Under the pieces are notes generated by a model. The model ran no database searches, was not told the origin of the DNA, and saw only the letters and a program-made list of their open reading frames with translations. Below, in pieces: positions 11,936-24,501 of a DNA stretch of 64,000 nt; position 1 is the first letter of the stretch, and the number at the start of each line of letters is the position of its first letter. A program made the position numbers and the translations under genes. This stretch comes from Agrostemma githago (taxonomy: Eukaryota; Streptophyta; Magnoliopsida; Caryophyllales; Caryophyllaceae). The DNA lies in assembly GCA_958450325.1 (NCBI GenBank), contig OY288249.1, positions 60,266,166-60,330,165 of the forward strand, in the 5' to 3' direction.

Positions 11936-12792
11936 TCAAAGATCGTTTTCAATCCTAGTGCCCATTTCGGTAAGTGCTGCAAAGTTTGAAATGTCGGCAT
12001 ACCTAAGATGGACGCGGTAGGAGGGTAGGAGGTTGTTGATGAACGCCTCCACTAGTGTTTTCTCGCTAGGCTTGTCTACCAGCTTAACACTCTCAGCCCG
12101 CCAACGTTGAAGGTATTTGGTGAAACCCTCTGTTGGATCTTGGGCCACGACTTCTAAAGTCAGCATGGTAGTCTGAAGTTCAGTATTATCAGAATAGTTT
12201 TTAGCGAGCTTGGTAGCCACATCTTCCCAAGTAAGAAATCTTTTTGTGTTTAGCATGTAGAACCAGGCTTTTGGGTATTTCTCGAGGGATGCGCCGAACA
12301 AATTGATGAACATGTCGGCTTTGACACCCTTGATTGCCATAAATGCCTTGAAGTCTCGGAGGTGTAGTAATGGATCCTCCGTCCCTTCAAATATGGGCAA
12401 CCCCTCTAAGTTGAGATCCTTCGGTAGTTTCTCACTAATGGGTGTATAGTCTCGGGAGTTTTCAATACGAATGTTATTCCCTTGAAGGGCGTGGAACTGT
12501 TGTTCGAGCTCACGCACTGTGCTGATCAGTTTGGCAAATGGCCCATTATTTACCTACCCAGATTTAAGTCTTGCCTTTCAATGACAGTTAAACGAGTATT
12601 CAGGGATTCTTGGTCGGTTTTTATGAACCCTAGCTGGGTCTCAACCATGTCCTGCCTACTAACCATTGTCTCCAGTAAAGCCTTCATTTCATTAATGGTG
12701 TTTTCCATGTTCCTATTCCCGGTTGTGGATGTCATACTCTGCGAGAATACCCACATAATCAGAAATGTTGCTTCGGGACCCGAACACGCCAA
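11936..12792 (-). pseudogene. gag, frameshifted
   Basis: Two minus-strand frames follow each other: 12550-12792 (80 codons, a helical Met/Glu-rich start with NTINEMKALLETMV) and 11936-12517 (193 codons). The second holds a capsid-type retrotransposon gag domain (LPIFEGTEDPLLHLRDFKAF, AWFYMLNTKRFLTWEDV). The two frames can be read as one protein if a one-base shift near 12545 is assumed, because the bases between them code for NNGPFAKLISTVRELEQQ in the second frame. No zinc knuckle or protease follows, so the gene is cut short. The role would be packaging of element RNA. Confidence 0.75.
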
Positions 12793-12799
12793 GGCATAG

Positions 12800-14485
12800 G
12801 AAATAGCACAGGAGGAAAGACAACTCCGGTTTGACTCGGGTTAGACTCTCGTAAGACAAGTGCGTAGGGTATGATTCTCGGAGTGACTGTTATTAATCGC
12901 TCCGTCGGAGAATAGCCCCCAGGTGAGACTAAAGAGTCTGACAGGACTCAGATGATGTGGCATCTAAGTGACTCGAAAGTGGGGTACGTGAGACAACACG
13001 TGTAAGACATGACCCTTAGATCAACCATGATTGATCGCTCCGCTGAAGGGTAGCCCCCGAGTAGGATTGAGGATTTGTTAAGACTCGAGTGTAGAACGAG
13101 TGACACTTAGATGTAAGGATCACAAACCTTTTGTTATAGGGCTATGTCTTTGTAAAAGGTTGACTCGGCCTCGAGGAAAGGCAAACAGGGTAAGGGAAGA
13201 AACTTGCGATGTAAGATCGGCAAAGTTTCGACGCTAGAGACTCGACTTGACTCAAATAAGGGCGACCCTGTGATCAGGGTAGACCCTTAAGTTAAAGGAT
13301 TCTTAAATTGGAATGACTCGACTAACGGATTGAAAGACGGGCAAGATTTCCTTAGGAAAGGTCGTGGGGACCGTCCTGTTAGAGGGAAAGATCACGTGGG
13401 ACTTTCTAGTTAGGACTCGAGTGTTTAGACAAACCTTCCATTTACGAGTGTATGACTCGTGTTGGTCGGTTGTGTCTTTAGGATAAGGCGGACTAGGATG
13501 GGGAAGAAACCCGAGATGTAGGATCGACGAAGTTTCGACGCAAAAGACCTTCGACAAATTATGAAAAGACCCGACATACGGATTACGGTAGGTCCTATAA
13601 TAAGGAAGTTTTTTTTAAAAGAGTTGAATTTTGAAAAATTTGGAGGACGGTCCTGAAATCGGCAGTGGGCGAATAGGATCGGGCGTTTGAAATGTTGGAA
13701 TGGTTGCGAATAAATTCGCATTTTGAAAAATTGGGAGATGGTCTTGTCTTTTGAAATTGGCAGCATGCCGACAGGACCGAGCTTTTTGAAAAGTTGAATA
13801 TTTAAAATTTTGAAAATTTGAATATCGAAAATGAATTTTCGAAAATTTGAAAAATCGAAAACGGGATCCCGAAGATTTGAAAATCAGAATGGAATCTCGA
13901 AGATTTGAAAATCGAAATGGAATTTTGAAAATTCGAAAATCAAATGGTTGATCGGAAATTCAAATTTTGAAATAGATAGCATGTCGGCTAGAAAATAGGC
14001 TACTTTTGAGTCAAATCATCAGTCTAAATTTTGGCAGCATTCCGAGTTTTGAAAATTGGATACTTTTGACAAGATGCATTTTTTTTAAAATGACGGTTTT
14101 TGAAAAAGATGACACGGAAACCAAGTAGCACGTAGTCACGCAAGCAATATGACGACACCATGTATGCTTTACGCTAAGTCTCGGTCGGTCAAAATCGGGT
14201 CTATACCAACAACGACGGCTTTCTCGTAAATCAAGACGGACTTCTTAAGCCGAATTGGTCTTAGAACATGCCGCGAAACCCATAGAGTTCGGCCATAGAA
14301 GTTTTTAGCGCACCCATTTAGGAATGCACCACGGTATAGTGGGACGTCGGTCACAAGTAACCGGCCCGGGAAAAATTTGGGTTATGCATGAATCATTAAA
14401 CTAATGCGCGTACACTATTAATCGAACGACTTCTTTTCGAGTCTCACCCTAGGAACCCCGATGACTAGTGGTACATTAGGTATCC
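12800..14485 (-). other. untranslated leader of the Ogre/Tat-like element
   Basis: No coding region is supported here. There are two diverged copies of a unit with TCGCTCCG and AGCCCCC (about 12890-13060) and two copies of a GGAAGAAAC...AAGTTTCGACGC block (about 13194 and 13500). A low-complexity stretch of GAAAATTTGAAAAT words runs from about 13790 to 13960. Confidence 0.5.
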
Positions 14486-14502
14486 CCAGCGGAGTCGCCA
14501 AA
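14486..14502 (-). other. primer binding site of the Ogre/Tat-like element
   Basis: Directly inside the 5' LTR the minus strand reads TGGCGACTCCGCTGGGGA. A site of this form is known from Ogre-type elements and pairs with the 3' end of a tRNA, often given as tRNA-Arg. The exact tRNA was not checked. Confidence 0.65.
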
Positions 14503-14503
14503 T

Positions 14504-16918
14504 TGTGAACATGACATAGGTCCACCCCGACGCGTCCACGCGCGGGTTTGGGGAGGCGAATGAATCTCGTGGTAAGATTGATCTCGGGTCAAAATTTAAA
14601 TCGAAGTTAGGAGTCACCACCGAATTTTATGGGAATTCGGACCCGTTCAAACTCACTCTACACTTAGGCGTTTCGTGCACAAAGCACGGCCCACTTTTAG
14701 TGCTAGAGCTTATGAGTTCGTCCCTTTGCATTACGATACCGACGCCGAATCATCGGATATCGTGCATCGAATGACTCTCGTGTGCCAATGGTTTCGGACA
14801 TCTGGAAACTATGGTTCTGAGTAAGGGGTGAGGGTACGTGTTGGGAAGCCCACAAAGGACACCCAACCCCGCCCGCTCTTTAGCGGCCTCTACTAAGATA
14901 CAGTTCATTTTCGTGTACGCGCGTTAGTTTGACGATGAAATGTTATGCAAACGACATTTTGACTAAGCATGTGATTTACGTGTGAACTACGTCATTTAAT
15001 GCATCTAAATTATCGTCGAAATTGTTTAGCAAGTGAGATTCGTTTTGTAAAGCGGTAAATCGCAAGCATAAAACGAGAATAAGTTACAAGTTACACGGAC
15101 GGAAATACAACCCGGACAAAACAAAATAACGAGCAAAGTCGAAATAATGATATAGTAACGGTAATAATGAACGAATTAGAATAGGTAATGCAATGCATGG
15201 TTTTGAAAATGTAGGCACGTGAGTCTTTACACGTGACGATCGAAGTCGTAAAAATATTCAACGAGGCTAAAATGATGTGGGAAGCTCTCGTTTTTGAACA
15301 AAGAAGTCCACTCAATCGCGTCATGGCAAAGACTCGATCGAGTGAGCTTCTAAAAGGCTCACTGCCCATATTTTGGGGTGCTACTCGATCGAGTGGCCCA
15401 TGGCACTCGGTCGAGTCCCCCCTGTACGAGTTACGACTCGCTTCGAAATAAGGTGACAGTTTCGTATTTTATTAATTCGAAATCGATGATCGACCGAGTT
15501 ACGTAAAAACATTGTATTATTTGAACTCAACTCGTTTTACGGTACTCGTAGTATGTATTTTATGATTACGAGACCGATATTGGAAATTTTGAAAAAGGTG
15601 TTGTAAGATTGTTTTGAATCGATTTGGACGAAATTAATTCCCTCCGCGTTACGAAATCGTTACTAATCCTTACGGTATGTGATGTTTGGTTTAGCGTCAA
15701 CGGGTTTCGTGCCAATCTTGAAGATGGTATCGGACGTGCTCAACTACGTACCACCATGATCACGTTATGCCCTTAGTGCTTAGGGCAGCGCTCCTCGAAA
15801 GGGCGCCATCACTGTTGCGACTTGTAAAGGGGTTAAACGGACTTGGAGCGGTAGTCGTAGTTAAACACGTTCAATCCAAAAATGATTTATAAATTTATAT
15901 GTACGCGGTATTATTTAGTTACGACGATAATGAATAAACGATAAATAAAATATTAGTAAACGAAATAAAAATGTTAGAATGCGAAAAGATAAAAAGTTAG
16001 TAACAAAAAAAAATGTTAGTGTCGTTAATATCGACTAATAATAATAGTACATATATATAAAAGAAACGAAAAAAGAAGAAGGGAGAAAGAGATGTCGGGA
16101 TTTGAATTACACCCTCAACCTACATGCTTAAATATCTCGGAAATGGACTCGTAAGTAACGGCGTGTGCGCGGGAGTGTCGAGATATGTAGGGTGAGTTAG
16201 GGTGTATATGGTTAGGGAGAGGATGCTCTCGGGTTTTTGACGAGTTTTAATCTCGGAATGTGTGTATGTGTGTGTGTAGATGATGGATGATTGAATGTTG
16301 AGGTGGAAAAATGTATGGGATGATAAGTTGTAGGGTTGTTGAAATGTAAGGTGATTAGGGTTGAAAAATCTCCTTGTGAAGAGCATAGGGGGGAGTATTT
16401 ATAGAAAATGCCCCTCGACCAAGGGTTACTCGATCGAGTAGACCTACTGCACTCGATCGAGTGGCCCAATAAAGGCGTCTGATTAGGTTTCAATAGCCAC
16501 ACTCGATCGAATGAGGTTATGGCACTCGATCGAGTGGCTAGACGGGTAGAGTAAGAATAGGGAAATAGTTTGAACCTTTTAAATTTGAAAATGTGGGTTT
16601 GGCGCTTGTTTCTAGAAGCACGCAGCTGGTTTTTGCATCGGATTCGACTTTGACCGAGTTTTGACCCGATCGCTAAAAGACGATTTATTTTCAGTGACGG
16701 TTTTGGTTCAAATTAGTCTCATTTTACTGGAAACGACCCACTGGGCTTGGATTTGAGGTCGGTTTTGAGAGATTTGTACTCCACTAAATGCCCACGTCGG
16801 ATACTATTGATTCCGAGTCCGTATTCAAGCCTATTAAGTCACGTTTACGTCCGATCATCATCGGGTGTTTTTTCGGGAATTGCTATAGACACTAGCAGGC
16901 GAAATGCGGGTGTCTACA
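14504..16918 (-). repeat. 5' LTR, full length
   Basis: The LTR is 2,415 bases and ends TG...CA. A TATA box (CTATAAATA, minus strand, 16396-16404) is preceded by four CACTCGATCGAGTG-like palindromes between about 16425 and 16540, which would lie in U3. More palindrome-like words (15296-15413) lie on the other side of the TATA box. A conserved CCCTCAACCTACATGCTT block lies at about 16110-16127. Confidence 0.85.
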
Positions 16919-16923
16919 CAACC

Positions 16924-17686
16924 CGTGAAATTTTTCACGAGTATCACACTCGTCAATCAATATATATTAATAAAGCAGGAATTTTTCGAGCGATATGATT
17001 GGTCCAAATTTTTAATATATTTTTTAAGTTAAATGAAGATTATAAAAATTTGTATATGAAAAAAATCCTACTTCACCTCAGACTCAATTTTTTAAATTTA
17101 AATAAAGAATATAGAAATTTGTATAGGGAAAAAACAATCCTACCCCATTTAAGACTCTAAAAATTATCACTATATAAACCGACGATCACCTCATAAGTTT
17201 TGGATATTAATTGACAATAAGAGCAAAAATTCGTTCTTAGATATTAATCAACCAATCTTTTGAATCTTAAAAAGTTCCTAAGATTACAAACTTAAGTAAA
17301 AATTATACCACATCGAAAAATTATGATAATGTGATGAAATTCTATATAAATAAAAGTAATCATTCGGTTTTAGATCCTCCTATCGACAAACAATCTTTAA
17401 TTTTGAGTTTTAAAAAAAACTCATAAGATTATAAACTTAAGTATAAAAATCCCGCATCGAAAATTTATGATGAGGTGATGAAATACTCTATTATAAATAA
17501 AAGTGGTCATTCGTCAAATTATGATGTGATGAAATTCTATATTATAAACCAGATTTCATATTATTTTTTCGAGAAAAAAAGTGATGAATTTATCACGCAC
17601 TCCATAAAAGTAGTAAAATTTATTTAACATAGAAAAATTATAATAAGGTGATGTAGTCAAAATCAATATATATATATATATATATA
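16924..17686. other. AT-rich diverged repeat DNA, no gene seen
   Basis: The segment begins with a CCCGTGAAATTTTTCACG hairpin and CACTCGT, close to a Helitron 3' end with one changed base. It is followed by the word TTTTTCGAGCGATATGATTGG. The same order is found at 41262-41330. After that come diverged units of the repeat described at 19050-20060. Confidence 0.5.
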
Positions 17687-18855
17687 GAGGTAGGTTCAAA
17701 TAAGGTCAACAACTTTTTTAAGTTCCTAAGTTCCAGTGTTAAAGTTACACAAAAAGTGCTTAAAGTTACACGAGATGAGTGATAAAGTGCAACTTTATCA
17801 CTTGAAGTGATAAAAGTGCTGAATGTTATAGTTACATATCAATTTTGAAAAATGCAACTTTAACGTATGTCATGTGTAACTTTAATATAGACTTAAAAAA
17901 ATAGTTGACCTTATTTGAACCTACCTCTATATATAGAGGTAGGTTCAAATAAGGTCAACAACTTTTTTAAGTTCCAGTGTTAAAGTTACACAAAAAGTGC
18001 TTAAAGTTACACGAGATGAGTGATAAAGTGCAACTTTATCACTTGAAGTGATAAAAGTGCTGAATGTTATAGTTACATATCAATTTTGAAAAATGCAACT
18101 TTAACGTATGTCATGTGTAACTTTAATATAGACTTAAAAAAATAGTTGACCTTATTTGAACCTACCTCTATATAGAGGTAGGTTCAAATAAGGTCAACAA
18201 CTTTTTTAAGTTCCTAAGTTCCAGTGTTAAAGTTACACAAAAAGTGCTTAAAGTTACACGAGATGAGTGATAAAGTGCAACTTTATCACTTGAAGTGATA
18301 AAAGTGCTGAATGTTATAGTTACATATCAATTTTGAAAAATGCAACTTTAACGTATGTCATGTGTAACTTTAATATAGACTTAAAAAAATAGTTGACCTT
18401 ATTTGAACCTACCTCTATATATAGAGGTAGGTTCAAATAAGGTCAACAACTTTTTTAAGTTCCTAAGTTCCAGTGTTAAAGTTACACAAAAAGTGCTTAA
18501 AGTTACACGAGATGAGTGATAAAGTGCAACTTTATCACTTGAAGTGATAAAAGTGCTGAATGTTATAGTTACATATCAATTTTGAAAAATGCAACTTTAA
18601 CGTATGTCATGTGTAACTTTAATATAGACTTAAAAAAATAGTTGACCTTATTTGAACCTACCTCTATATATAGAGGTAGGTTCAAATAAGGTCAACAACT
18701 TTTTTAAGTTCCTAAGTTCCAGTGTTAAAGTTACACAAAAAGTGCTTAAAGTTACACGAGATGAGTGATAAAGTGCAACTTTATCACTTGAAGTGATAAA
18801 AGTGCTGAATGTTATAGTTACATATCAATTTTGAAAAATGCAACTTTAACGTATA
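17687..18855. repeat. head-to-tail array of five MITE copies
   Basis: Copies lie at 17687-17927, 17936-18168, 18175-18415, 18424-18664 and 18673 to about 18855 (right end lost or diverged). Each full copy has terminal inverted repeats (GAGGTAGGTTCAAATAAGG at the left, its near complement at the right) and is 241 bases, or 233 in copy 2, which lacks one CCTAAGTT. They are separated by 6-8 bases of alternating TA. The copies are almost identical. An internal hairpin (TGATAAAG TGCAA CTTTATCA) occurs in each. The superfamily is uncertain; the TA spacers point to TA target duplication. Confidence 0.85.
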
Positions 18856-20304
18856 AATCACCAACTTTAACATATATAGCAGAGATTAAATAAGATCACC
18901 ATGTGTCAGTAAGTCTATATTAAAGTTACAGATGACATATGATAAAGTTGCATTGGTTTAAAATTGATATAAAAGAGACTTAGGACTGTAAGCTGATGGA
19001 AAAATGAGAAATCATTCGTGTTTAGATATTAACCAAAAAATTGAGTTCTAAATTTTTTTTAAGACTACAAAACTAAGTAGAATTATCGCATATCGAAAAA
19101 TTATAATGAGGTGATGAAATTATATATCACATATAAGAGACATCATTCGTTTTTAGATAGTAACCAAAAAATTTTGTAGTCTTATAAAAGCTCTAAAAGT
19201 TACTTATAAATTTAAGTAAAAATTATCCAAAATCGAGAAATTATATAAGGTGATGAAATTCTACTATATAAATATAAATAATCATTCGTCTTTAGATATC
19301 AATGAGAAATCTTTTGAGTCCTAAAAAACAATCTTAAGACTATAAATTCAAGTAGAATTATCTTACATCAAAAAACTATAAGTTGATTGAATTTTATTAC
19401 TCCTATATAATTAAGAGTAATCATTCGTATATTTCAACCTGAAATCTTTTAAGTCCTAAAAGAGATTTTAAGACTATAAACTTAAAGTAGAATTATCTCA
19501 CATTTAATTATGATGAGGTGATGAAATTGTACATCATCATTAATAAGAGAATTTTTTTGTTTTTAGATGTCACTTTTTTTAGTCTTATAACAGCTTTTAA
19601 AACAATAAATTGAAGTACAAATTATCTCACATCGAAAAATTATAATAAGGTGAGGAAATTCTATTACATAAATAAAAGTGATCATCATATTTAGATATCA
19701 ATCAGAAATCTTTTGAGTCTTAAAAGTTCTTAAAATTATAAATTTAAGTTGAATTATCAAAAGAAATCATTCGTTTTAGATATTAACGAAAAATATTTGG
19801 AGTCTTATAACAACTCTTAAGTCTTAACGATATAAATCGAAGGAAAATTATCCCACATCGAAAAATTATAATAAGATGATGAAATTCTATTATATAAATA
19901 AAAGAAATCATCCATCAACCAGAAATTTTTTGAGTCATAAAAAAAGTTCAAGTAAAATTATCCTACATCGATAAATTATGCTGAGGTGATGAAATTTTAA
20001 ATCATAAATAAAAGAAATCATTCATCCTTATATATCATTATATCAACCAAAAAAATTCTTGGGAATAACAAAACGTACATCATCAGTGTACTTATTATTA
20101 TACTTCATACAAGATACTTAAAATGTCTTCTTAATTTTTTTAAAATGTAATTAATTATTATAATTTATTATTAATAGCATGATTCAAGATTTTTATTTGT
20201 TTAAGAAAGTGAGATAATGTAAGAGATTTATATTTGACAATTTATAGAAATTTTCTCAAAGTGTTGCACAATCGTACGTGTACTTAGTTAATCATATGAG
20301 TAAT
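18856..20304. repeat. diverged tandem array (unit about 130-150 bases) with TCCCACATCG words
   Basis: A degenerate unit recurs: a TTATCCCACATCG-like word, AAAAATTATAATAAGGTGATGAAATT, a TATAAATA word, then CATTCGTTTTTAGATAT, CTTTTGAGTC and ACTATAAACTTAAGTA. One exact TCCCACATCG is at 19851-19860 and variants lie at 17307, 19624 and 19963. The same unit recurs at 41690-43011. No ORF is supported. Confidence 0.7.
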
Positions 20305-20525
20305 ACTAGTATAGTCTCGTGCATACTTGCACGATATATTTCAATTGTTGATGTATTTTTTTATGTATTATGTAGTACTCGTACTTATTTTAATATTTAT
20401 GTCCTAACTTTTAATTTGAGAAATAAAATTTTGAAACTTGAATCTAATTGAGAGAAATTAGTAATGTAATGAAATGTACGTATATTTTTGTTTATTTTTT
20501 CATGATCATGAAGCGAATAGTAATA
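20305..20525. other. AT-rich spacer with a possible Helitron end
   Basis: ACTAGTATAGTCTCGTGCATACTTGCACG (20305-20333, described in two parts: ACTAGTATAG and a GTGC hairpin) resembles a minus-strand Helitron 3' end, but the flanking base does not fit the usual A-T insertion. Nothing else is seen. Confidence 0.3.
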
Positions 20526-20789
20526 CTCTCTCCGTTCAGGTCGAAATTACCTATTTGTTTTTAGCACAAGTTTTAAGAAATCGATTGTTTATTATTAAAG
20601 ATACAAATGTGTAAAGGTTAATTATTTGCTTATTATTAAACTTAATGTAAATAAAGACATTTTTTAAATATAATATGTAAGGTTTAAAGTATTTGTTTGA
20701 TATTAAAATAATGACTAAAATGGAAATGGTAAGCTTGGACTTGAACGTCCGAAAAACGAATATGAGTAGCTTGGACTTGAACGGAAAAG
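20526..20789. mobile_element. Stowaway-like MITE, diverged
   Basis: CTCTCTCCGTTCAGGTC at the left pairs imperfectly with GACTTGAACGGAAAAG at the right, and TA lies on each side. The 264-base length fits a MITE. Mismatches in the ends make this a moderate call. Confidence 0.5.
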
Positions 20790-21190
20790 TATAAGTTTAT
20801 AAATCTTAATGATTATATCGTTACGAAGCTAATTATGCTTATACTACTGTAGTATTTGAATTATTTGCATTTAATTTGTATATAATTTTATAGAAATTTC
20901 TATTATTAATTTTTTCCATAAATAGGATTGAGTATTTGGAAGGAAAATTTTCAAAGGAAGTTATTCTTTTAGTGGATAGGGGATTTTAATCCCCTATTAG
21001 ATCAATTATTTATACATTTATTGTGTAAGAAATAAACTCATCTATTTATAATATCATGAAATTTAATTATTCATATCACCATATACACGTTATGTACAAT
21101 ATATTTTTGAATTATTTATGTCAAATTGAGTCTCTTACTTTACATTGATACGTAAATATTAGTTGTCATTTTATTTATTAGTTATTACAT
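20790..21190. other. AT-rich spacer, nothing recognised
   Basis: No ORF, terminal repeat or RNA gene can be supported between the MITE and the (AAT)n microsatellite. Confidence 0.5.
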
Positions 21191-21191
21191 T

Positions 21192-21193
<2 letters not shown>

Positions 21194-21227
<34 letters not shown>
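21194..21227. repeat. (AAT)n microsatellite, left piece
   Basis: About eleven AAT units. The tract is interrupted by an Ogre-like solo LTR and resumes at 23470, then again to the right of Retand-1 at 34034. Confidence 0.9.
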
Positions 21228-23468
21228 TGTGGACATAACATAGGTCCACCCCGACGCGGCCACGCGCGGGTTTGGGGAGGCGAATAAATCTCCATATGAG
21301 ATGGGTCGAATTGAAATTTAAATCGAAGTAGAGTCGCCACCAAACTTTGTGGGAGTTCGGGACCATTCGAACCCACTCTATATCTTAGTGGGCCGTGTAC
21401 AAAATACGGCCCATTCGGATGTCAGAGTTTATTGGGTTCGTCCCTTTGCATTTGATACCGATACCAACATTATCGGATACCGTGTATTGAATGACTCTCG
21501 TGTGCCAATGGATTCGGATATCCGGAAACCATGGTTCTGAGTAAGGGGTGAGGGTACGTGTTGGGAAGTTCACAAAGAACACCCAACCCCGCCCGCACAT
21601 TATCGGCCTCTACTAAGATATCGAATGACGTTTAAATACGCGTGTTAGTGGAACGATGAAAATGTTATGCAAACAATATTTTGCCTAAACATGTGAATAA
21701 TTGAATGGGTTGCTAGGTCGATTTAATGCATCTAAATTTAACGTCAAAGTTGGATTTAGCATGCGGGTTCATCTTAGTATAATAAAACGAATAACGAAAA
21801 TAAATCGACAAAAATATAAACAAACATGTTAGTAACGATGATAACGATAATAACGGTTTGCGAGTAATGTAAAAATGCTATAGAATGATGTAAATAACAT
21901 GATGCATGGTTTTGAAAAATCGACGATTTCAATGAATCGGACATAAATATTTTATGATTTATGCTCGATTCGGACTTTGATACTCGTCGTATCCGACATT
22001 CGACTATTGAATCGATATCGAATATTTAAAGCAAAATCTAAAAAAAATACGCTTGTAAGTCGCTTTAAATTAACTAAAACGAAATAGGTTATCTCCGCGT
22101 TTATAGTGTCGTAATTAATTCTTTCGAATTATGTGATCACTATTTTTAGCATCAATGAATTCGTATTAGTTAGATTTATTGACTAATTCTTTTAGGCACG
22201 ATATTCGACTATAGAGTCGGTATCGCATCTAAAGAAATATATCTTGCTTGTTTGATTAGATCCGAAAATAGATTCCCTCCGCATCCCGATATCGTAATTA
22301 ATCCTTGCGGATTATGTGATGTCGGATCCGCATCAACAGGTTTCGGTCTAACCTAAAAAGGAATCGGACGCGTTTAAAGGGGAATATTGTGATCCCATCA
22401 TGCCTTTGAGTGTTTAGGGCGGGGCTCCTCGAGAGGGCTCCATCATTGTTACAACTCGTAAAAGGGTTAGAAGGGTCTTATGCTAATATCGCCTTTAAAC
22501 GTGTTCAATTCGAAATAATTTTAGAAATTGATGAATGTATGATTTTGATGATGATTATGTAAATGCTACGTCGACACTAGCGACGCGATAAATAAAAAAA
22601 CGATCTTGTTGACGTAGATTCGCTTCAACAATCAAATACTTGGGGTGTCGGGATAAGCGACCGGCAACATCGGGCGCGAGGCCCTTGTATTCGTGTTTTC
22701 TTATCCCACCATCCTTGTATTCGACACGAATAGGCGAATAATTTAATGTTTTGATACTAACGGTATTAATGATATTAGAAACGAGAAAATAAAAAAAATG
22801 AAAATAAAAAAACGAGAAGAAGAGAAGATGGATGACGTGAGAAGAGAAGAAAAGGAAGAAATCTGGATTTTTGCACCCTCAACCTACATGCTTCGTATTC
22901 TCGGTATGGACTCGTCTAGTTGTGGCTTAAGCACGGGAGTTCGAGATTATGTAGATGGAGTTATGGTGGTTTTAGGGTTTGATGGTTTACTTGATGCTAG
23001 GGTTGAAGGTTTGTATGTGTAAAGTTGTGATGGCTAAAAGTTAGGGTTGTAAAACGGTTCTGAAATAGTGTTGCAAAGGGGTAGTATATATAGGCAATTG
23101 CTCCCCCTCCTTGTCTAGGTTTACTCGATCAAGTGCCCTGATGGACTTGATCGAGTGGCCCACCTGAAAGGGGACCGCGGGTTTGCTCTCGGAAACGGCT
23201 TTGACTGGGTTTTGACCCGGTCGCTAAAAGACAGTTTTATTCCCGGTGTCGGTTTTGACCCAAATTAGTCTTATTTGATTGGAAACGACCCGCTGGGCCT
23301 GAATTTGAGGTCAGTTTTGTAAGATTTGTACTTCGTAAAAAGCCCAAGACGAAAACTAATGGTTTCGAACCCATATCCGAGCGCGTAGAAACACGTTTGC
23401 GTCCGATCATCATCGGATATTTTTTGGAAACTGCTATAGACACCTGGCGGTCAAATGTGGGTGTCTAC

Positions 23469-23469
<1 letters not shown>
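21228..23469 (-). mobile_element. Ogre/Tat-like solo LTR
   Basis: One 2,242-base LTR stands alone. It runs from TGTGGACATAACATAGG to GGGTGTCTACA and matches the LTRs at 7921 and 14504 along its length. ATAAT lies on both sides, which fits a 5-base duplication but cannot be told from the microsatellite itself. A minus-strand TATA box (TATATATA) lies near 23084-23092. Two CTCGATCAAGTG-like palindromes lie near 23125-23160. The likely origin is recombination between two LTRs of one element. Confidence 0.85.

Positions 23470-23534
<65 letters not shown>
23470..23534. repeat. (AAT)n / (ATT)n microsatellite, middle piece
   Basis: The tract switches from AAT to ATT units at about 23491, forming a perfect inverted repeat of trinucleotides. 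It borders the left LTR of Retand-1. Confidence 0.9.
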
Positions 23535-24217
23535 TGTTCCGGTATTGGAATCAATTAACCCGACTTGGAATTCGGGTCTGTGATGCTCAATGTTGCTTTG
23601 ACTGATGATCGGACAATCTTTCCAACCTCTCCTTCCTCTTACTCCACTGGTCGGACCTTCCCGGCGGAATGGGCCTGCTCCCTGCACACAGAACGCACAG
23701 GGCCTCGGAGGTTGTCCGAGGGAACCCTCTCCGATGCCTAAGTCAGTCCGTGATGCCTTGATGAACCTAGCTCGTGAGGAGCTAGATGGCGTTTTTTGGA
23801 GTGAGAGTCTAGAGAGAGAAAATTCAACCCCTTTCTTGTGGGAAATGGGAGAGTATTTATACCTTCCCACAAGAGAGGGAAGTAGAAGGAGGATGGGTGG
23901 ATGAGGAGGTGACAAGTGGCTTCACCTCATCCACCCATTCTCATTTACCTTAGGCAAAATGACGAGGAGGTCCCTTGGTAATCCCTACCCTGCCTGCGGA
24001 GATTTCCCCAGAGGGCAGGCGGGTAGGGGTTGTGAAGGTTGGGCTTGAGCAGACCGCGTCACCCTGCTGGGCAGGCGGTCATCTGAAGTTCCCAGTGGGT
24101 TCCCATTTTGGTGTTTTTGCTCTGATTGTCCGCCGGGTTGGTTCCCGGGCTCCTTGGGTAGAGTCTTCTGGGGGCCTGCTTAGCAGGCGGTCCGGAGCAG
24201 GTTGCTGACCCTCATCA
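23535..24217 (-). repeat. Retand-1 3' LTR
   Basis: 683 bases, TG...CA on the minus strand. A minus-strand TATA box (TATAAATAC) lies near 23849-23857. The bases just outside read GAGGGCCAAT on the minus strand, as at the 3' LTR of Retand-2, and probably belong to the polypurine tract. Confidence 0.9.
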
Positions 24218-24501
24218 ATTGGCCCTCGCAAGCTGGGGGGAGCAAGGCTTCCGTCCGGCTGGCGACTTTTGCTTAGATGGAGGGAGGTTGACTTGTTTTC
24301 GGCTTCACTGCTGCATTTAATGCGTTTGTACTTTTCCGAGGAAAGAAGCGTTAATTGCGTCAGGTATGCAAAGAGTTGAGAGGTCTTTTGCAATGATTAC
24401 CCCTCATGCTTGGTGGATTTTCGGGCAATGTGAGGGCTTTACGATTGGTGGCATTCCCTGCCAGGATGGTTGGGATGCCATTTAATGCTCCATTTTTCTT
24501 G

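Larger units (their letters stand above)
7921..16918 (-). mobile_element. Ogre/Tat-like LTR retrotransposon, non-autonomous remnant
   Basis: Two related LTRs (7921-9294 and 14504-16918) enclose 5.2 kb. The 5-base duplication CAACC flanks the whole (7916-7920 and 16919-16923). On the minus strand the LTRs run TGTAGACAC...CA. The primer binding site and gag lie next to the right LTR, which gives the orientation. Only a broken gag is visible; no protease, reverse transcriptase or integrase was found, so the element depends on others or has decayed by deletion. The family assignment rests on the TGTAGACAC start, the TGGCGACTC primer site and the long LTRs and is not certain. Confidence 0.85.

Noticed and set aside
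20305..20333. Minus-strand Helitron end as a firm feature
   Set aside because: ACTAGT is itself palindromic and the flanking base does not fit; no partner end was found.
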